From JBBQYD01 sp942493075 (GTDB taxonomy: Bacteria; Verrucomicrobiota; Verrucomicrobiia; Limisphaerales; UBA8199): DNA of 64,000 nt. Position numbers and translations under genes: made by a program. Of this stretch, positions 8,553 through 17,839 are shown one piece after another. Positions within the stretch are counted from its first letter, which is position 1, and every line of letters begins with the position of its first letter. The DNA is taken from NCBI GenBank assembly GCA_942493075.1, contig OW818681.1, positions 3,844,001 through 3,908,000 on the forward strand, given 5' to 3'. The notes under the pieces were generated by a model, which was given only the letters and a program-made list of their open reading frames with translations, was not told the origin of the DNA and did no database searches.

Positions 8553-9626
8553 ATGCGATTCATTGGCAGTGTCATTGAAAAACTGCAAAGGCATCCCAAG
8601 CGCATTGTCTTCCCGGAAGGCACCGAACCGCGTGTACTGCAGGCGGCTCGCCAATTTCACTCGCTTCGCTTGGGCGCGCCAATCCTGCTGGGAGATCGCA
8701 CGCGCATCAAAGAAACTGCCCTGGCCCTAAACATAAGTCTTCAGGGCATTCGCACGATTAATCCTGCGGAAAGCGAAGAATTGGAGAACTTTACACGCCG
8801 CTTCGAGGCGCTCCGCAGGTACAAAGGAATGCAGAGTGTCGAAGCTCGGGAAGCGATGCTGCAGCCCAATTTCTTTGGGGCCATGATGGTCGCGATGCAC
8901 CAGGCGGATGGGTTTGTTTCAGGCGCAAACCAAACCGTTGGGAGCGTGCTGCGCCCCTTGTTCCAGATCATCAAAGTAGCCCCTCACACCACCACCGCCT
9001 CAAGCTGCCTGGTGATGGAGGTAGAGGATTCCAGGTTTGGTGAGAACGGCGTGTTGTTCATGGCGGATTGCGGCGTCATCCCCGATCCCAATGTCGAACA
9101 GCTTGCGGACATCGCGGTATCCACTGCGCAACTGGCCCGGCACTTGTTGAATGTTCGTCCGCGCGTGGCGATGCTTTCTTTTTCGACCAAAGGCAACCCT
9201 CGTCACCCATCGGTAGGCAAAGTGCAGGCTGCAACTGCGCTGGCACAAAAGAAGGCTTTGGAGAAGGGCTTGGAGGCGGATTTTGATGGTGATCTGCAGG
9301 TAGATACCGCTCTAGTGCCCGATATTGCGGTGCGCAAGCTGCCTGAAGGCAAACTGGCTGGCCGAGCCAATGTGCTCATTTTCCCCGATCTCAATTCCGG
9401 CAACATTGCCAGCAAGCTGGTCCGTCACATCGCCCGAGCCAACGCGTACGGCCAGATCTTGCTGGGATTGGACCGGCCGGCTGCTGATGTATCCCGCGGC
9501 TCGAATGCCCACGACATCCTTGGCGTTGCGGCCATTGTCGGCGTGCAAGCGGTCGACTACCAAAGCCTTTATCCGGGTTCCGGCGAGAAACTGCCCGGCG
9601 ACGAAGAAATCAAAATCAAACATTAA
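8553..9626 (+). CDS. pta: Phosphate acetyltransferase (Pta)
   Basis: A 357-residue phosphotransacylase of the PTA/PTB family, catalysing acetyl-CoA + phosphate = acetyl phosphate + CoA. Characteristic segments are RIVFPEGTEPRVLQAA at the start, ADGFVSGANQTVGSVLRP, and LIFPDLNSGNIASKL near the C-terminus. The length fits the short Pta form without a DRTGG regulatory domain. It lies between htrA and hisC in a tightly spaced plus-strand run. A canonical acetate kinase gene is not adjacent; the only kinase of that family here is in the microcompartment operon. Confidence 0.93.
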   Translation: MRFIGSVIEKLQRHPKRIVFPEGTEPRVLQAARQFHSLRLGAPILLGDRTRIKETALALNISLQGIRTINPAESEELENFTRRFEALRRYKGMQSVEAREAMLQPNFFGAMMVAMHQADGFVSGANQTVGSVLRPLFQIIKVAPHTTTASSCLVMEVEDSRFGENGVLFMADCGVIPDPNVEQLADIAVSTAQLARHLLNVRPRVAMLSFSTKGNPRHPSVGKVQAATALAQKKALEKGLEADFDGDLQVDTALVPDIAVRKLPEGKLAGRANVLIFPDLNSGNIASKLVRHIARANAYGQILLGLDRPAADVSRGSNAHDILGVAAIVGVQAVDYQSLYPGSGEKLPGDEEIKIKH

Positions 9627-9631
9627 CTGAA

Positions 9632-10756
9632 ATGCCCCTGCCCTTTTCCATCAACGACGTACTCAAGACACTTCCTGTTTACCAGCCTGGCCGGCCCATT
9701 GAAGAAGTGGCCCGCGAACTTGGCCTCCCGGCGGCTGACATTATCAAACTGGCATCGAACGAAAATCCTTATGGACCTTCGAAGCTGGCTGTCAACGCCA
9801 TGCGCAAGGCGATGAGTTCGATGAATCTCTATCCGGATGGAAGCTCATTCTATTTGAAGCAGAAGCTGGCGGCGAAGATGAATGTCACCCCGGGTAATTT
9901 AATCCTGGGCAACGGTTCCAATGAAATCCTGGAGGTGCTTGGACATACTCTGCTCAACTCGGAAGCTGAGGTCGTTGTTTCTCAGTATTGCTTTGCTGTT
10001 TACCCGATCGTAACGGCACTGTTCGGCGCCAAACTCGTGACGGTGCCCGCCAAGGATTACGGACACGATCTGGACGGAATGTTGGCGGCGATCACCGCCA
10101 AGACCCGGATTGTATTTGTCGGCAACCCGAATAACCCGACCGGCACCGCGCTCTCAAACGATGCCCTGGCGGCTTTTATAAAAGCGGTTCCGCAAACCGT
10201 AGTGATCGCTTTGGACGAAGCTTACGTGGAGTTCCTGGAGACTCCCATCGACCTGCTTTCTGAAATCCGAGCGAACAACCGTCCGAATCTCATCCTGATG
10301 CGGACGTTTTCGAAGATTTACGGCATGGCCGGTGTGCGCCTGGGCTATGGCATTGGCCACCCTGATTTCATCGCCGAACTGGAGAAGGTGCGCCAACCGT
10401 TTAACATCAATGCCGTTGCTCAAGCTGGAGCACTGGCCGCTCTGGATGACACGGCTCACGCGGAAAAAACGCGGAAGGGCAACGCCAAGGGACTCCGCCT
10501 CTATGAACGGACTTTCCGGAAGATGAAGCTGGAGTATGTTCCTTCAACAGCGAACTTTATTTTGGTGCGTGTCGGTGAAGGCCAGCGGGTCTTTAACGAG
10601 CTTCAGAAATTGGGTGTGATCGTGCGGCCGATGGGAGGGTATCAGCTCCCCGAATGGATCCGCATTAGTGTTGGAACGGCGAAGGAAAACGCCCGTTGCC
10701 TGGAAGCCCTGCAAAAAGTCCTGGCGCCTGCCTCACCCGTCTCAGAAGTCGCCTGA
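9632..10756 (+). CDS. hisC: Histidinol-phosphate aminotransferase
   Basis: A 374-residue PLP-dependent class I/II aminotransferase that transfers an amino group to imidazole acetol phosphate in histidine biosynthesis. Motifs include LASNENPYGPSKLA, FVGNPNNPTGT, LDEAYVEF and the PLP-lysine segment RTFSKIYGMAGVRLGYGIG. It starts 5 bases after pta stops, and its last base is the first base of the next ATG (TGATG, 10754-10758), suggesting coupled translation. hisG is about 7 kb away on the other strand, so the his pathway is scattered. Confidence 0.93.
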   Translation: MPLPFSINDVLKTLPVYQPGRPIEEVARELGLPAADIIKLASNENPYGPSKLAVNAMRKAMSSMNLYPDGSSFYLKQKLAAKMNVTPGNLILGNGSNEILEVLGHTLLNSEAEVVVSQYCFAVYPIVTALFGAKLVTVPAKDYGHDLDGMLAAITAKTRIVFVGNPNNPTGTALSNDALAAFIKAVPQTVVIALDEAYVEFLETPIDLLSEIRANNRPNLILMRTFSKIYGMAGVRLGYGIGHPDFIAELEKVRQPFNINAVAQAGALAALDDTAHAEKTRKGNAKGLRLYERTFRKMKLEYVPSTANFILVRVGEGQRVFNELQKLGVIVRPMGGYQLPEWIRISVGTAKENARCLEALQKVLAPASPVSEVA

Positions 10757-11811
10757 TGAACGCATCAAACTCATCGGCCTACGAAACATTGGCCGCCCGA
10801 CTGAAGGCAGAGCCCAAAACCTGGCTCGTAACGGGCGGGGCCGGATTCATCGGATCAAACCTGGTTGAACGCTTGCTGCGTCTCGGCCAGAGAGTGCGCT
10901 GTTTAGATAACCTCTATACGGGCTATCGTCGCAACCTGGAAGAAATCCAAAGAACCGTCTCGCAGACCGAGTGGAGCCGTTTTGAGTTCGTCGAGGGCGA
11001 TATATGTGTGCCTGAGGTTTGCGATGGAAGCTGCGCTGGCGTGGATTACGTGCTGCACCAGGCAGCCATGGGGTCCGTGCCGCGGTCTCTCGAAGAGCCT
11101 CTGAATTCATTTCAGATCAACGTGGGAGGCACGCTTAACATGCTGCAAGCGGCCCGCACTCACAACGTCAAACGTTTCGTGTATGCCTCGAGCAGCGCGG
11201 TGTACGGGGATCATCCTGGGTTGCCGAAAGTCGAGCAGGAGATCGGAAATCAGCTCTCCCCCTATGCTGCCACCAAATTGGCGGACGAGTTGTTCGCCAA
11301 CGTTTTCCAACGCTGCTATGGGCTCGAAGTCATCGGCCTTCGTTATTTCAACGTGTTCGGTGCACGCCAAGATCCAGATGGCGCCTATGCAGCGGTGATC
11401 CCACGGTGGATTGATTCATTGATCCGGCGGGAACCCGTCTTCATCAATGGGGATGGAAGCACAAGCCGGGACTTCTGTTACATTGCCAATGTGGTTCAAG
11501 CGAACCTGTTGGCAGCGGCCCACGCACCGGAGTCGGCTACCGGGCAGGCGTATAACGTAGCACTGAATCAACGCACGACTTTGAAAGAGCTCTATCACCT
11601 GCTCCAGAAGTTGCTCGCGGAAAAGGATCCCTCCATCGCAGATCAAAAGCCGGTTTACCGTGAGTTCCGCGCAGGTGACATTTTGCATTCTCAAGCGGAT
11701 ATCTCCCGCGCAGCCGCTCAATTAGGCTTTGTTCCTACACACGATCTGGAGGGAGGCCTGCGCTGTGCCCTGCCCTGGTACCTGACTCAAACGGCATCAA
11801 CCGGCAAATAA
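10756..11811 (+). CDS. NAD-dependent UDP-sugar 4-epimerase (SDR family, WbpP/TviC-like)
   Basis: A 351-residue extended short-chain dehydrogenase/reductase. The Rossmann motif VTGGAGFIGSNL lies near residue 25. YASSSAVYGDHPGLPKVE provides the catalytic Ser region and SPYAATK the YxxxK pair. LRYFNVFGARQDPDGAYAAV and GDGSTSRDF resemble UDP-N-acetylglucosamine C4-epimerases such as WbpP rather than GalE. It probably makes UDP-GalNAc-type precursors for surface polysaccharide, but the exact hexosamine is inferred. The ATG overlapping the hisC stop was used; an upstream in-frame start inside hisC is less likely. Confidence 0.87.
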   Translation: MNASNSSAYETLAARLKAEPKTWLVTGGAGFIGSNLVERLLRLGQRVRCLDNLYTGYRRNLEEIQRTVSQTEWSRFEFVEGDICVPEVCDGSCAGVDYVLHQAAMGSVPRSLEEPLNSFQINVGGTLNMLQAARTHNVKRFVYASSSAVYGDHPGLPKVEQEIGNQLSPYAATKLADELFANVFQRCYGLEVIGLRYFNVFGARQDPDGAYAAVIPRWIDSLIRREPVFINGDGSTSRDFCYIANVVQANLLAAAHAPESATGQAYNVALNQRTTLKELYHLLQKLLAEKDPSIADQKPVYREFRAGDILHSQADISRAAAQLGFVPTHDLEGGLRCALPWYLTQTASTGK

Positions 11812-11812
11812 C

Positions 11813-13111
11813 GTGAAACTGACCGACCTGCGGGGCATTCTTCAGTACATCCCTCAATTCCGGGAAAAGACCTTCGTCATCAGCATTGATGGTGCGATCA
11901 TCACCGATGAGAACTTCCCGAATATTCTCATGGACATCGCGGTCCTGCGCTCCCTGAATATTCGCATCCTAATCGTTCACGGTGCCTCGGCGCAGATTCG
12001 CACGCTGGCCGATGAAAAGGGTATGCAGCCATCCAACCTGGATGGCGCCGGGGTGACTGACGAATCGACTCTCAAAATAGCCCTTACTGCGGCTAATCGG
12101 CTAACACACGAAATACTGGAAGGACTTGCAGCGAACGACCTCCGCGCGGCCTGCACCAACGCAATCATTGCGCATCCCCTGGGGATCTTGCATGGAGTGG
12201 ACCATTTATTTACTGGCAAGGTTGAGCGAGTGGATGTGGACTTTCTCCAGAAACTGCTCGATAGCGGGATTATTCCAATCCTGCCACCACTGGGCGTCGA
12301 TGGTGATGGCAAGACCTACCGGGTCAATTCCGACGGTGTGGCAGTAGCAGTGGCGGAGTCGCTCAAGGCGGTCAAACTCATGTTCATCACCAGACACGAC
12401 GGGGTGCGCGTGGGAGCTCACGTGATTCGACAAATGCCGGTCGCCGATCTGGAGTCGATCCTGGCGTTGCAACGAAACTCCATTGACCCAGAGTTGCTCT
12501 CAAAAGCCTTGCATGCTGTCACGGCCTGCAAAGCAGGCATCCCACGGGTACACGTGATCAATGGTGGCCTTGAGGAGGGCTTGCTCTCCGAAGTCTTCAC
12601 AAACGAAGGCGTCGGCACGCTGGTCTATGCGAATGAATTCCAACAGGTCCGCCGCGCCCTGAAAAAGGATATCCGGAACATTCTGAATTTGACCAAATCC
12701 TCGGTTGAAACTGAGGAATTGGTGAAGCGGACCCGGTCGATGATCGAGAAGCAACTCTCGGATTACTACATTTTCGAAATCGACAAGAACCCGGTTGGCT
12801 GCGTGGCATTGCACCTGTATCCGGAGCAGAACAAGGGTGAACTGGCTTGTCTGTATGTCAGTCCATCTCACGAGAACCAAGGGATCGGTCGAAAACTGAT
12901 TCAATACGTGGAGAACCGGGCCCGGGAGATGGGGCTGGATGAGTTGATCAGCCTTTCAACACAAGCATTCACCTATTTTCAATCCAAGGGTGGTTTTCTT
13001 GAAGGCACCCGTGAGGATTTGCCGCCGGCGCGCCGGGATAAGTATGACGCGAGCGGGCGGAACTCCAAAGTCTTGATCAAACGATTCAAGCCAGCGACCC
13101 TGGAGAAATAA
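11813..13111 (+). CDS. argA: Amino-acid N-acetyltransferase (N-acetylglutamate synthase), ArgA type
   Basis: A 432-residue bifunctional-looking protein with an N-terminal amino-acid-kinase fold (VISIDGAIITDENFPNILMD, IIPILPPLGVDGDGK) and a C-terminal GNAT domain (LACLYVSPSHENQGIGRKLI). This is the architecture of classical ArgA, which acetylates glutamate at the first step of arginine biosynthesis and is feedback-inhibited through the kinase-like domain. It starts with GTG one base after the epimerase stop, so it belongs to the pta-hisC-epimerase run. Confidence 0.92.
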   Translation: MKLTDLRGILQYIPQFREKTFVISIDGAIITDENFPNILMDIAVLRSLNIRILIVHGASAQIRTLADEKGMQPSNLDGAGVTDESTLKIALTAANRLTHEILEGLAANDLRAACTNAIIAHPLGILHGVDHLFTGKVERVDVDFLQKLLDSGIIPILPPLGVDGDGKTYRVNSDGVAVAVAESLKAVKLMFITRHDGVRVGAHVIRQMPVADLESILALQRNSIDPELLSKALHAVTACKAGIPRVHVINGGLEEGLLSEVFTNEGVGTLVYANEFQQVRRALKKDIRNILNLTKSSVETEELVKRTRSMIEKQLSDYYIFEIDKNPVGCVALHLYPEQNKGELACLYVSPSHENQGIGRKLIQYVENRAREMGLDELISLSTQAFTYFQSKGGFLEGTREDLPPARRDKYDASGRNSKVLIKRFKPATLEK

Positions 13112-13176
13112 CACCCCTGCCGGCTTTGCAGAAGCCTGCTTAAGATTACCCGTGCCGGTCCGGCCGCCGAATCAAT

Positions 13177-13452
13177 CTACTTGCGCTTTTTGGCCGCAGT
13201 CTTGGCTTTGCTCTTGACAGGCCGCACAGGAGCGCGGCGCTTGCCGCCTTTACCAAGCCGGCTGGGTGCCAATGTCAGTTCTTTTGGTATCGGCCGCCCA
13301 ATAGCGCCAAGCTTATCGCGGATCGCATCCCGAATGAACTGGGCGCGGCTGGCATAACCGCATTCCCGCACCCCGGCATCGAGCTCCCGAATGAACTTTT
13401 CGCTCGCTGGTATAGGCAGCAACTTTTGCCCTGGTGTTCTCAATGTAGCCAT
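13177..13452 (-). CDS. Ribbon-helix-helix DNA-binding protein with lysine-rich tail
   Basis: A 91-residue protein. The central SEKFIRELDAGVRECG and SRAQFIRDAIRDKL match a ribbon-helix-helix (CopG/Arc-like) fold. The last 25 residues are Lys/Arg/Ala/Pro-rich (KSKAKTAAKKRK) and should bind nucleic acid non-specifically. No toxin-like partner is next to it, so a toxin-antitoxin role is not supported. It is convergent with argA and alone in its transcript. Confidence 0.75.
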   Translation of the reverse strand: MATLRTPGQKLLPIPASEKFIRELDAGVRECGYASRAQFIRDAIRDKLGAIGRPIPKELTLAPSRLGKGGKRRAPVRPVKSKAKTAAKKRK

Positions 13453-13565
13453 CGCAGTTTTACCCTAACACACAGGGATGCAAACTCCAAATTATCTGAC
13501 GAAAATAGCGTTAACTGCGTCCAAATTTGCATTTACCGCAACCAGCCTGAAGGTGTACCAAGGCT

Positions 13566-15278
13566 TTAACCAGCATTCTTCCGAGTGGCACCCCTATCCT
13601 GCAGCAACGATTGTGCATGCTGAAGTGCTGCCTGGGATTGTCCTCCCAGCATTCGCGCAAGTTCTTTCACCCGTTCAGACTCAGTCAAGCGCCGAACCCG
13701 CGACTCGGTTCGCCCTCCTTTGACCTCCTTCTCAACCACCAGGTGCGCATCCGCCTGGGCTGCTACCGGAGCCAGATGGGTGATGCAAAGGACCTGCCGG
13801 TTTTGGGAGATCTGGCGCATCTTTTCCGCGACGGCTCGGGCGGTTTCTCCGCCGACATTTGCATCCACCTCGTCGAACACAAGCACAGGGATGCTGTCCT
13901 CGACTGCCAGCACTGTCTTCAGAGCCAACATGACCCGCGCCAACTCACCGGAGGAAGCAATCGCACGCAATGGCCGCGCGGCTTCGCCTGGATTGGGGGC
14001 AAATTGAAACTCGATCGTGTCCAACCCGCTCGCAGGAATGTCCCGATCACTCTCCTGAGTTGCCGATTGACCCAGGCTGCTCATGCCAACCTCAAACTGG
14101 CTTTGCTTAAACCCGAGGTCGGCCAACTGACGGCACACCGCTTTGCTCAATTGTGGAATGAGCTTGCGTCTGCGACCTGAGAGATCCTGTCCTGCCCGCC
14201 AAATCTCAAGGTTCGTGCGAGCCAGCTCGGCGTTGAGGCGTTCCACCTCAGCATCCCGCGATTCAAGTGACTGCAATTGACGTGCAGCCTCGTCGCCGAA
14301 CGCAATCACCTCTTGCAGCGAAGGGCCGTACTTGCGCTTCAGGGATTGCAGCAGATTGATTCTCTCTTCCATCTCCTGCAACCGGGTGGGATCAATTTCT
14401 ATTTTGTCGGCGTAGTGTGATAACTCGGTCTGCAGCTCACCCAGAGATGTCACTGCCTGTTCGTGCAGTTCCACAAGCCTTCCTGCCGAATCATCGACGC
14501 GCTGCAAATCCTGCAACACGCGTCCAAGCAGACCAGCTTGAGAAAGGACCGCGTCATCGGCTTCGGCCAGCAGTTCCACAGCGTTGCGGCTGAGTTCCAA
14601 CAACCGAGCGCCATTGCTGGCCCGCTTGTACTCCAGCTCCAGGCTTTCCCCTTCCCCGGGATCGAGAGCTGCTCCTTTGATCTCGCGGACCTGGTGGCGC
14701 AACAGGTCAACTTTCTGGGCATATGTTCGCTCGTCAATGATGAGTGCGGCCTTGTCCTTCTTAAGCTGGGTGCGTGTGCGCACCAGGCTGGAAAATGCCT
14801 CCCGCTGAGACTCAAGCTTGCCGAATGCGTCGAGAATGGCTAACTGCCGGTTAGGGTGGAGGAGAGATTGGTGCTCATGCGGACCATGAATATCAACCAG
14901 AAACTCACCGAGAGACGCCAGCACCCCAAGAGTGGTTGCCGACCCGTTTACAAACTGGCGGTTCGTGCCGGTGTTCGTAAAGGCTCGTTTCACCAACAAT
15001 TGATTGTCTTCGCATGGTTCAAGCCCATTTTCCTCCAGAAAACCTGCCAGTGGCGTTTTGAGGCGGCTGACATCGAATACGGCTTCAACTGAGCATGAAT
15101 CGGCTCCTCCGCGAATCGAGTTGCGATCCGCCCGCTGGCCCAGGACAAGGTTCAACGCGCCGATGAGCATGGACTTGCCAGCCCCGGTCTCGCCTGTGAT
15201 GGCGTTATAGCCAGGCGCCAGGTCCACGGTTAGATCGGCCACCAGGGCCAGGTTTTTTATGCGCAAGCCAGTGAGCAT
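13566..15278 (-). CDS. recN: DNA repair protein RecN
   Basis: A 570-residue SMC-like ATPase for double-strand-break repair. MLTGLRIKNLALVADLTVDL at the start and ITGETGAGKSMLIGAL (Walker A) form the N-terminal half-domain. A long coiled-coil middle follows, then IASSGELARVMLALK (signature) and PVLVFDEVDANVGG (Walker B). The frame extends 47 codons upstream, but this start matches the family. The length is close to the usual 550-560 residues. Confidence 0.95.
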   Translation of the reverse strand: MLTGLRIKNLALVADLTVDLAPGYNAITGETGAGKSMLIGALNLVLGQRADRNSIRGGADSCSVEAVFDVSRLKTPLAGFLEENGLEPCEDNQLLVKRAFTNTGTNRQFVNGSATTLGVLASLGEFLVDIHGPHEHQSLLHPNRQLAILDAFGKLESQREAFSSLVRTRTQLKKDKAALIIDERTYAQKVDLLRHQVREIKGAALDPGEGESLELEYKRASNGARLLELSRNAVELLAEADDAVLSQAGLLGRVLQDLQRVDDSAGRLVELHEQAVTSLGELQTELSHYADKIEIDPTRLQEMEERINLLQSLKRKYGPSLQEVIAFGDEAARQLQSLESRDAEVERLNAELARTNLEIWRAGQDLSGRRRKLIPQLSKAVCRQLADLGFKQSQFEVGMSSLGQSATQESDRDIPASGLDTIEFQFAPNPGEAARPLRAIASSGELARVMLALKTVLAVEDSIPVLVFDEVDANVGGETARAVAEKMRQISQNRQVLCITHLAPVAAQADAHLVVEKEVKGGRTESRVRRLTESERVKELARMLGGQSQAALQHAQSLLQDRGATRKNAG

Positions 15279-15443
15279 GCAGTTATAGCCTCTGAATCTG
15301 TGCTGAACACGCCTGTAGCGCAAAATAAAACTGCATCCTGGAGCTGTTCTGGTGTTGATAGGGGTGGAACCTGTGGTGCATCGTGCTTGAAAATAGCTTT
15401 GCCTGAGCAGATGCTTCACAAAACGAGCTGATTCGAACTACGC

Positions 15444-15734
15444 ATGAAAACGAAACTCTTAACGCTGTTGTGCTCGGTCTCAATTCTAGGCGCAAGCACT
15501 CCCTCCGCTATGGCGATGGAAGATTACGGTGCCGCGGCCATGGCGGCTGACGCCATCGTTGTGCGACCGGTCTGCCTGGCTGCCACCATTGTCGGCAGTG
15601 CCTTCTTTGTCGTCGCCCTGCCCTTCTCTGCCATGTCGAAGAGCGTGAAAAGGACCGGAAATGTCCTCGTAGGCAAACCAGCACGAGCAACGTTTACCCG
15701 GCCCTTGGGTGATATGCAGGCGCTTCAAAACTAA
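15444..15734 (+). CDS. Small exported membrane protein, function unknown
   Basis: A 96-residue protein with a signal peptide (MKTKLLTLLCSVSILGASTP, cleavage probably after AMA at about residue 24). A hydrophobic segment follows (CLAATIVGSAFFVVALPFSA), then a basic tail ending KPARATFTRPLGD. The VRPVCLAATIVGSAFFVVALP pattern recurs in small hypothetical proteins of several phyla, sometimes annotated loosely as transporter components; no function is established. The following J-domain gene starts 9 bases later, so they are probably cotranscribed. Confidence 0.75.
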   Translation: MKTKLLTLLCSVSILGASTPSAMAMEDYGAAAMAADAIVVRPVCLAATIVGSAFFVVALPFSAMSKSVKRTGNVLVGKPARATFTRPLGDMQALQN

Positions 15735-15743
15735 GCGCCGCAG

Positions 15744-16610
15744 GTGAACTGCACCGCCCTGGCAGCCTGGCTGAAGAAAAGGCATCACCGGGCTTTCCGC
15801 ATTAGCGCAGCAACGGCAGGTATCTACTTACTGTTGGGCATCGGTGCTGTATCCGCCCTGTTCCTGTTCGGCTGGGTCGTTTGTCTTTATTGCTTTCCGG
15901 GGCAACCGCTGATGCTTGCGTTGGCAGCAGTTGTCTGCACCGCTATAACGCTTATTCTGATTTTGGATGCCCGGAGCAGCCGGCGAGATGACCTAACTAA
16001 TTTTCTGGCCTGGCTGTGTCGTGAAACGCTCGGCATCGGTCCACGGCTCCTTGTGGAAGGCTGGCGGGAGTACGGCAGGGCCAGGAGATGGCGTCCCATG
16101 GACTATGAGAATACAGCCCAGGTGCTAGCCTGGCTGGCCCAACGCATGTGGGCCGTTTCCTCTGCCGACATGATTCTGGCCTTCCCACACCTGCGATGGA
16201 GTGTTGTTGATATCAACCTATCAGCCATACCTGGCGTCTTATTCCTGGGAGATGATCGCTCCCGCGTAACGCTGCTTCCCCCGTTGCGCCTGCTCATCCG
16301 TCAGCTCGCAGGCCTCTCTCATACGCCTCCGTTTACCAGGGCCAGAAGGGCCGCATCACCTGAACCAGAGCCTGAGCGGCGTCAACAGGCTCAACCCGAG
16401 CGACTTCAACCGCATGAAGTACTGGGCGTGAGTCCCGATGCCACACTCGCTGATATTAAAGCTGCATACAGGACCCGTGTTAAAGAATGTCATCCAGACC
16501 GATTTGCTCAAATGGACAAGGCCTCCCAGGCATTAGCGGAAGAGTGGACAAAATCGCTAAACGCAGCTTACGCGCAGATGGTAAACGACAAGCGTGCGGC
16601 AACCCGGTAG
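15744..16610 (+). CDS. Membrane-anchored J-domain (DnaJ-like) protein
   Basis: A 288-residue protein beginning at GTG. Two membrane segments lie near the N-terminus (about residues 26-50 and 56-75). A 130-residue soluble region of no known family and a short Pro/Arg/Glu linker follow. The C-terminal J domain (HEVLGVSPDATLADIKAAYR) carries the essential HPD triplet at 250-252. J domains recruit and stimulate Hsp70 (DnaK). The C-terminal placement and membrane anchor resemble type III J proteins and would localise DnaK to the inner membrane. Its partner is probably the small membrane protein just upstream. Confidence 0.82.
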   Translation: MNCTALAAWLKKRHHRAFRISAATAGIYLLLGIGAVSALFLFGWVVCLYCFPGQPLMLALAAVVCTAITLILILDARSSRRDDLTNFLAWLCRETLGIGPRLLVEGWREYGRARRWRPMDYENTAQVLAWLAQRMWAVSSADMILAFPHLRWSVVDINLSAIPGVLFLGDDRSRVTLLPPLRLLIRQLAGLSHTPPFTRARRAASPEPEPERRQQAQPERLQPHEVLGVSPDATLADIKAAYRTRVKECHPDRFAQMDKASQALAEEWTKSLNAAYAQMVNDKRAATR

Positions 16611-16631
16611 CCGTCATTTAGCCGACGAGAG

Positions 16632-17810
16632 TCATCCCACAGCCTGCTTGATGCGGCGCAACGCTTCAACCAATGTGGCTCTCGGGCAGCCGAAATTCAA
16701 CCGCACGAAGTTCGCTCCGCCCGCCCCGAATTCCTCGCCGGGATTCAGCGCCACTTTGGCACGCTCCAGCAGAAAATCGTAAGGCCTGCCGTTGATTCTC
16801 CCCTCGCGAACCAATTCTCCAAAATCCAGCCATGCAAGGTAGGTCGCATCTGGAACGGTGGTTCTCACTCCCGGCAGTTCACTTCGAACGAAATCAACCA
16901 GGCAATCACGGTTGCCAGTTAAATGGGCACGGAGATCGGCCAGCCAATCCTCGCATGCCCCACCCAAAGCCGCCTGGGCAGCGATCAGTCCAAGGCTGTT
17001 CACGTGCAACGCGGCCCGTTCCAGCGCCTTGCAATAAGAGCGGCGTAACTCGGCATCCGGGATAATCGCAAACCCGCAGAACAGTCCCACGACATTGAAT
17101 GTCTTGCTGGATGACACCAAGGTAATCGTCCGTTTGGCCACTTCGGGACTCAATGCCGCCATGGGTTGGTGCCGACTGCCGCCCAGGAGTAGTTCGCTAT
17201 GAATCTCGTCCGAACAGATCACCGTGTCGTGCCGCAGGCAGGTTTCAGCGATTCGATCCAGGTCCGCCCGCGCATACATACCCCCGGTGGGATTGTGCGG
17301 GTGGCAAAGCAGCAGCATTCCAGGCTTGGTCTCACCTGTAAAAGCCTGTTCAAAGGCATCCCAATCCAGCTCGTAATGGATCACATGCCCACGCGCCACA
17401 GACCGCCAGGGGGCCTGTATTTGGACCGTTCCACTGTCTCGTGCAACGTCTAGAAACGGCGGATATACCGGGGGCTGAACCACCACTCCTCTCTCAGCCG
17501 TGCAGAAGGCTCGTGCTGCGTTCTTGAACCCAGCCACAATGCCGGGAGTAGGAACCACAGCTTCCGGAGAAACCTCCCAGCCATAAAGCCGGAACATTCG
17601 GTTAGCCACTGTCTCCTTCAGGGCGCGGGTGGGTAGTTCGTAACCGAACACCCCATGTTGAAGAGCGGCTTGTAGCGCTTCCCTCACCGGTTCGGGAGAG
17701 GGAAAATCCATATCAGCGACCCAGAGCGGCAGCACGTCCGCCGGGTAGCGAGTCCACTTGAGACTGTTCGTCCCGCGCCTATTGATTACTTCATCAAAGC
17801 CAAACCCCAT
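16632..17810 (-). CDS. PatB/MalY-type PLP-dependent C-S lyase / aminotransferase
   Basis: A 392-residue fold-type I PLP enzyme. LPLWVADMDFPSPEPV and VVPTPGIVAGF mark the PatB/MalY subfamily of cystathionine beta-lyases. HPHNPTGG, SDEIHSELL and the PLP lysine in SSSKTFNVVGL are intact. These enzymes cleave C-S bonds in cystathionine or cysteine conjugates. A GAGGAA ribosome-binding site precedes the ATG. It lies between the J-domain gene (convergent) and hisG (same strand, 30 bases upstream); no obvious shared pathway. Confidence 0.87.
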   Translation of the reverse strand: MGFGFDEVINRRGTNSLKWTRYPADVLPLWVADMDFPSPEPVREALQAALQHGVFGYELPTRALKETVANRMFRLYGWEVSPEAVVPTPGIVAGFKNAARAFCTAERGVVVQPPVYPPFLDVARDSGTVQIQAPWRSVARGHVIHYELDWDAFEQAFTGETKPGMLLLCHPHNPTGGMYARADLDRIAETCLRHDTVICSDEIHSELLLGGSRHQPMAALSPEVAKRTITLVSSSKTFNVVGLFCGFAIIPDAELRRSYCKALERAALHVNSLGLIAAQAALGGACEDWLADLRAHLTGNRDCLVDFVRSELPGVRTTVPDATYLAWLDFGELVREGRINGRPYDFLLERAKVALNPGEEFGAGGANFVRLNFGCPRATLVEALRRIKQAVG

Positions 17811-17839
17811 AATTCCTCTTCAAGGCTGGCCCGCGCTCC

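Noticed and set aside
13177..13452. Ribbon-helix-helix gene as the antitoxin of a toxin-antitoxin pair.
   Set aside because: No small toxin-like gene adjoins it; neighbours are argA and recN.
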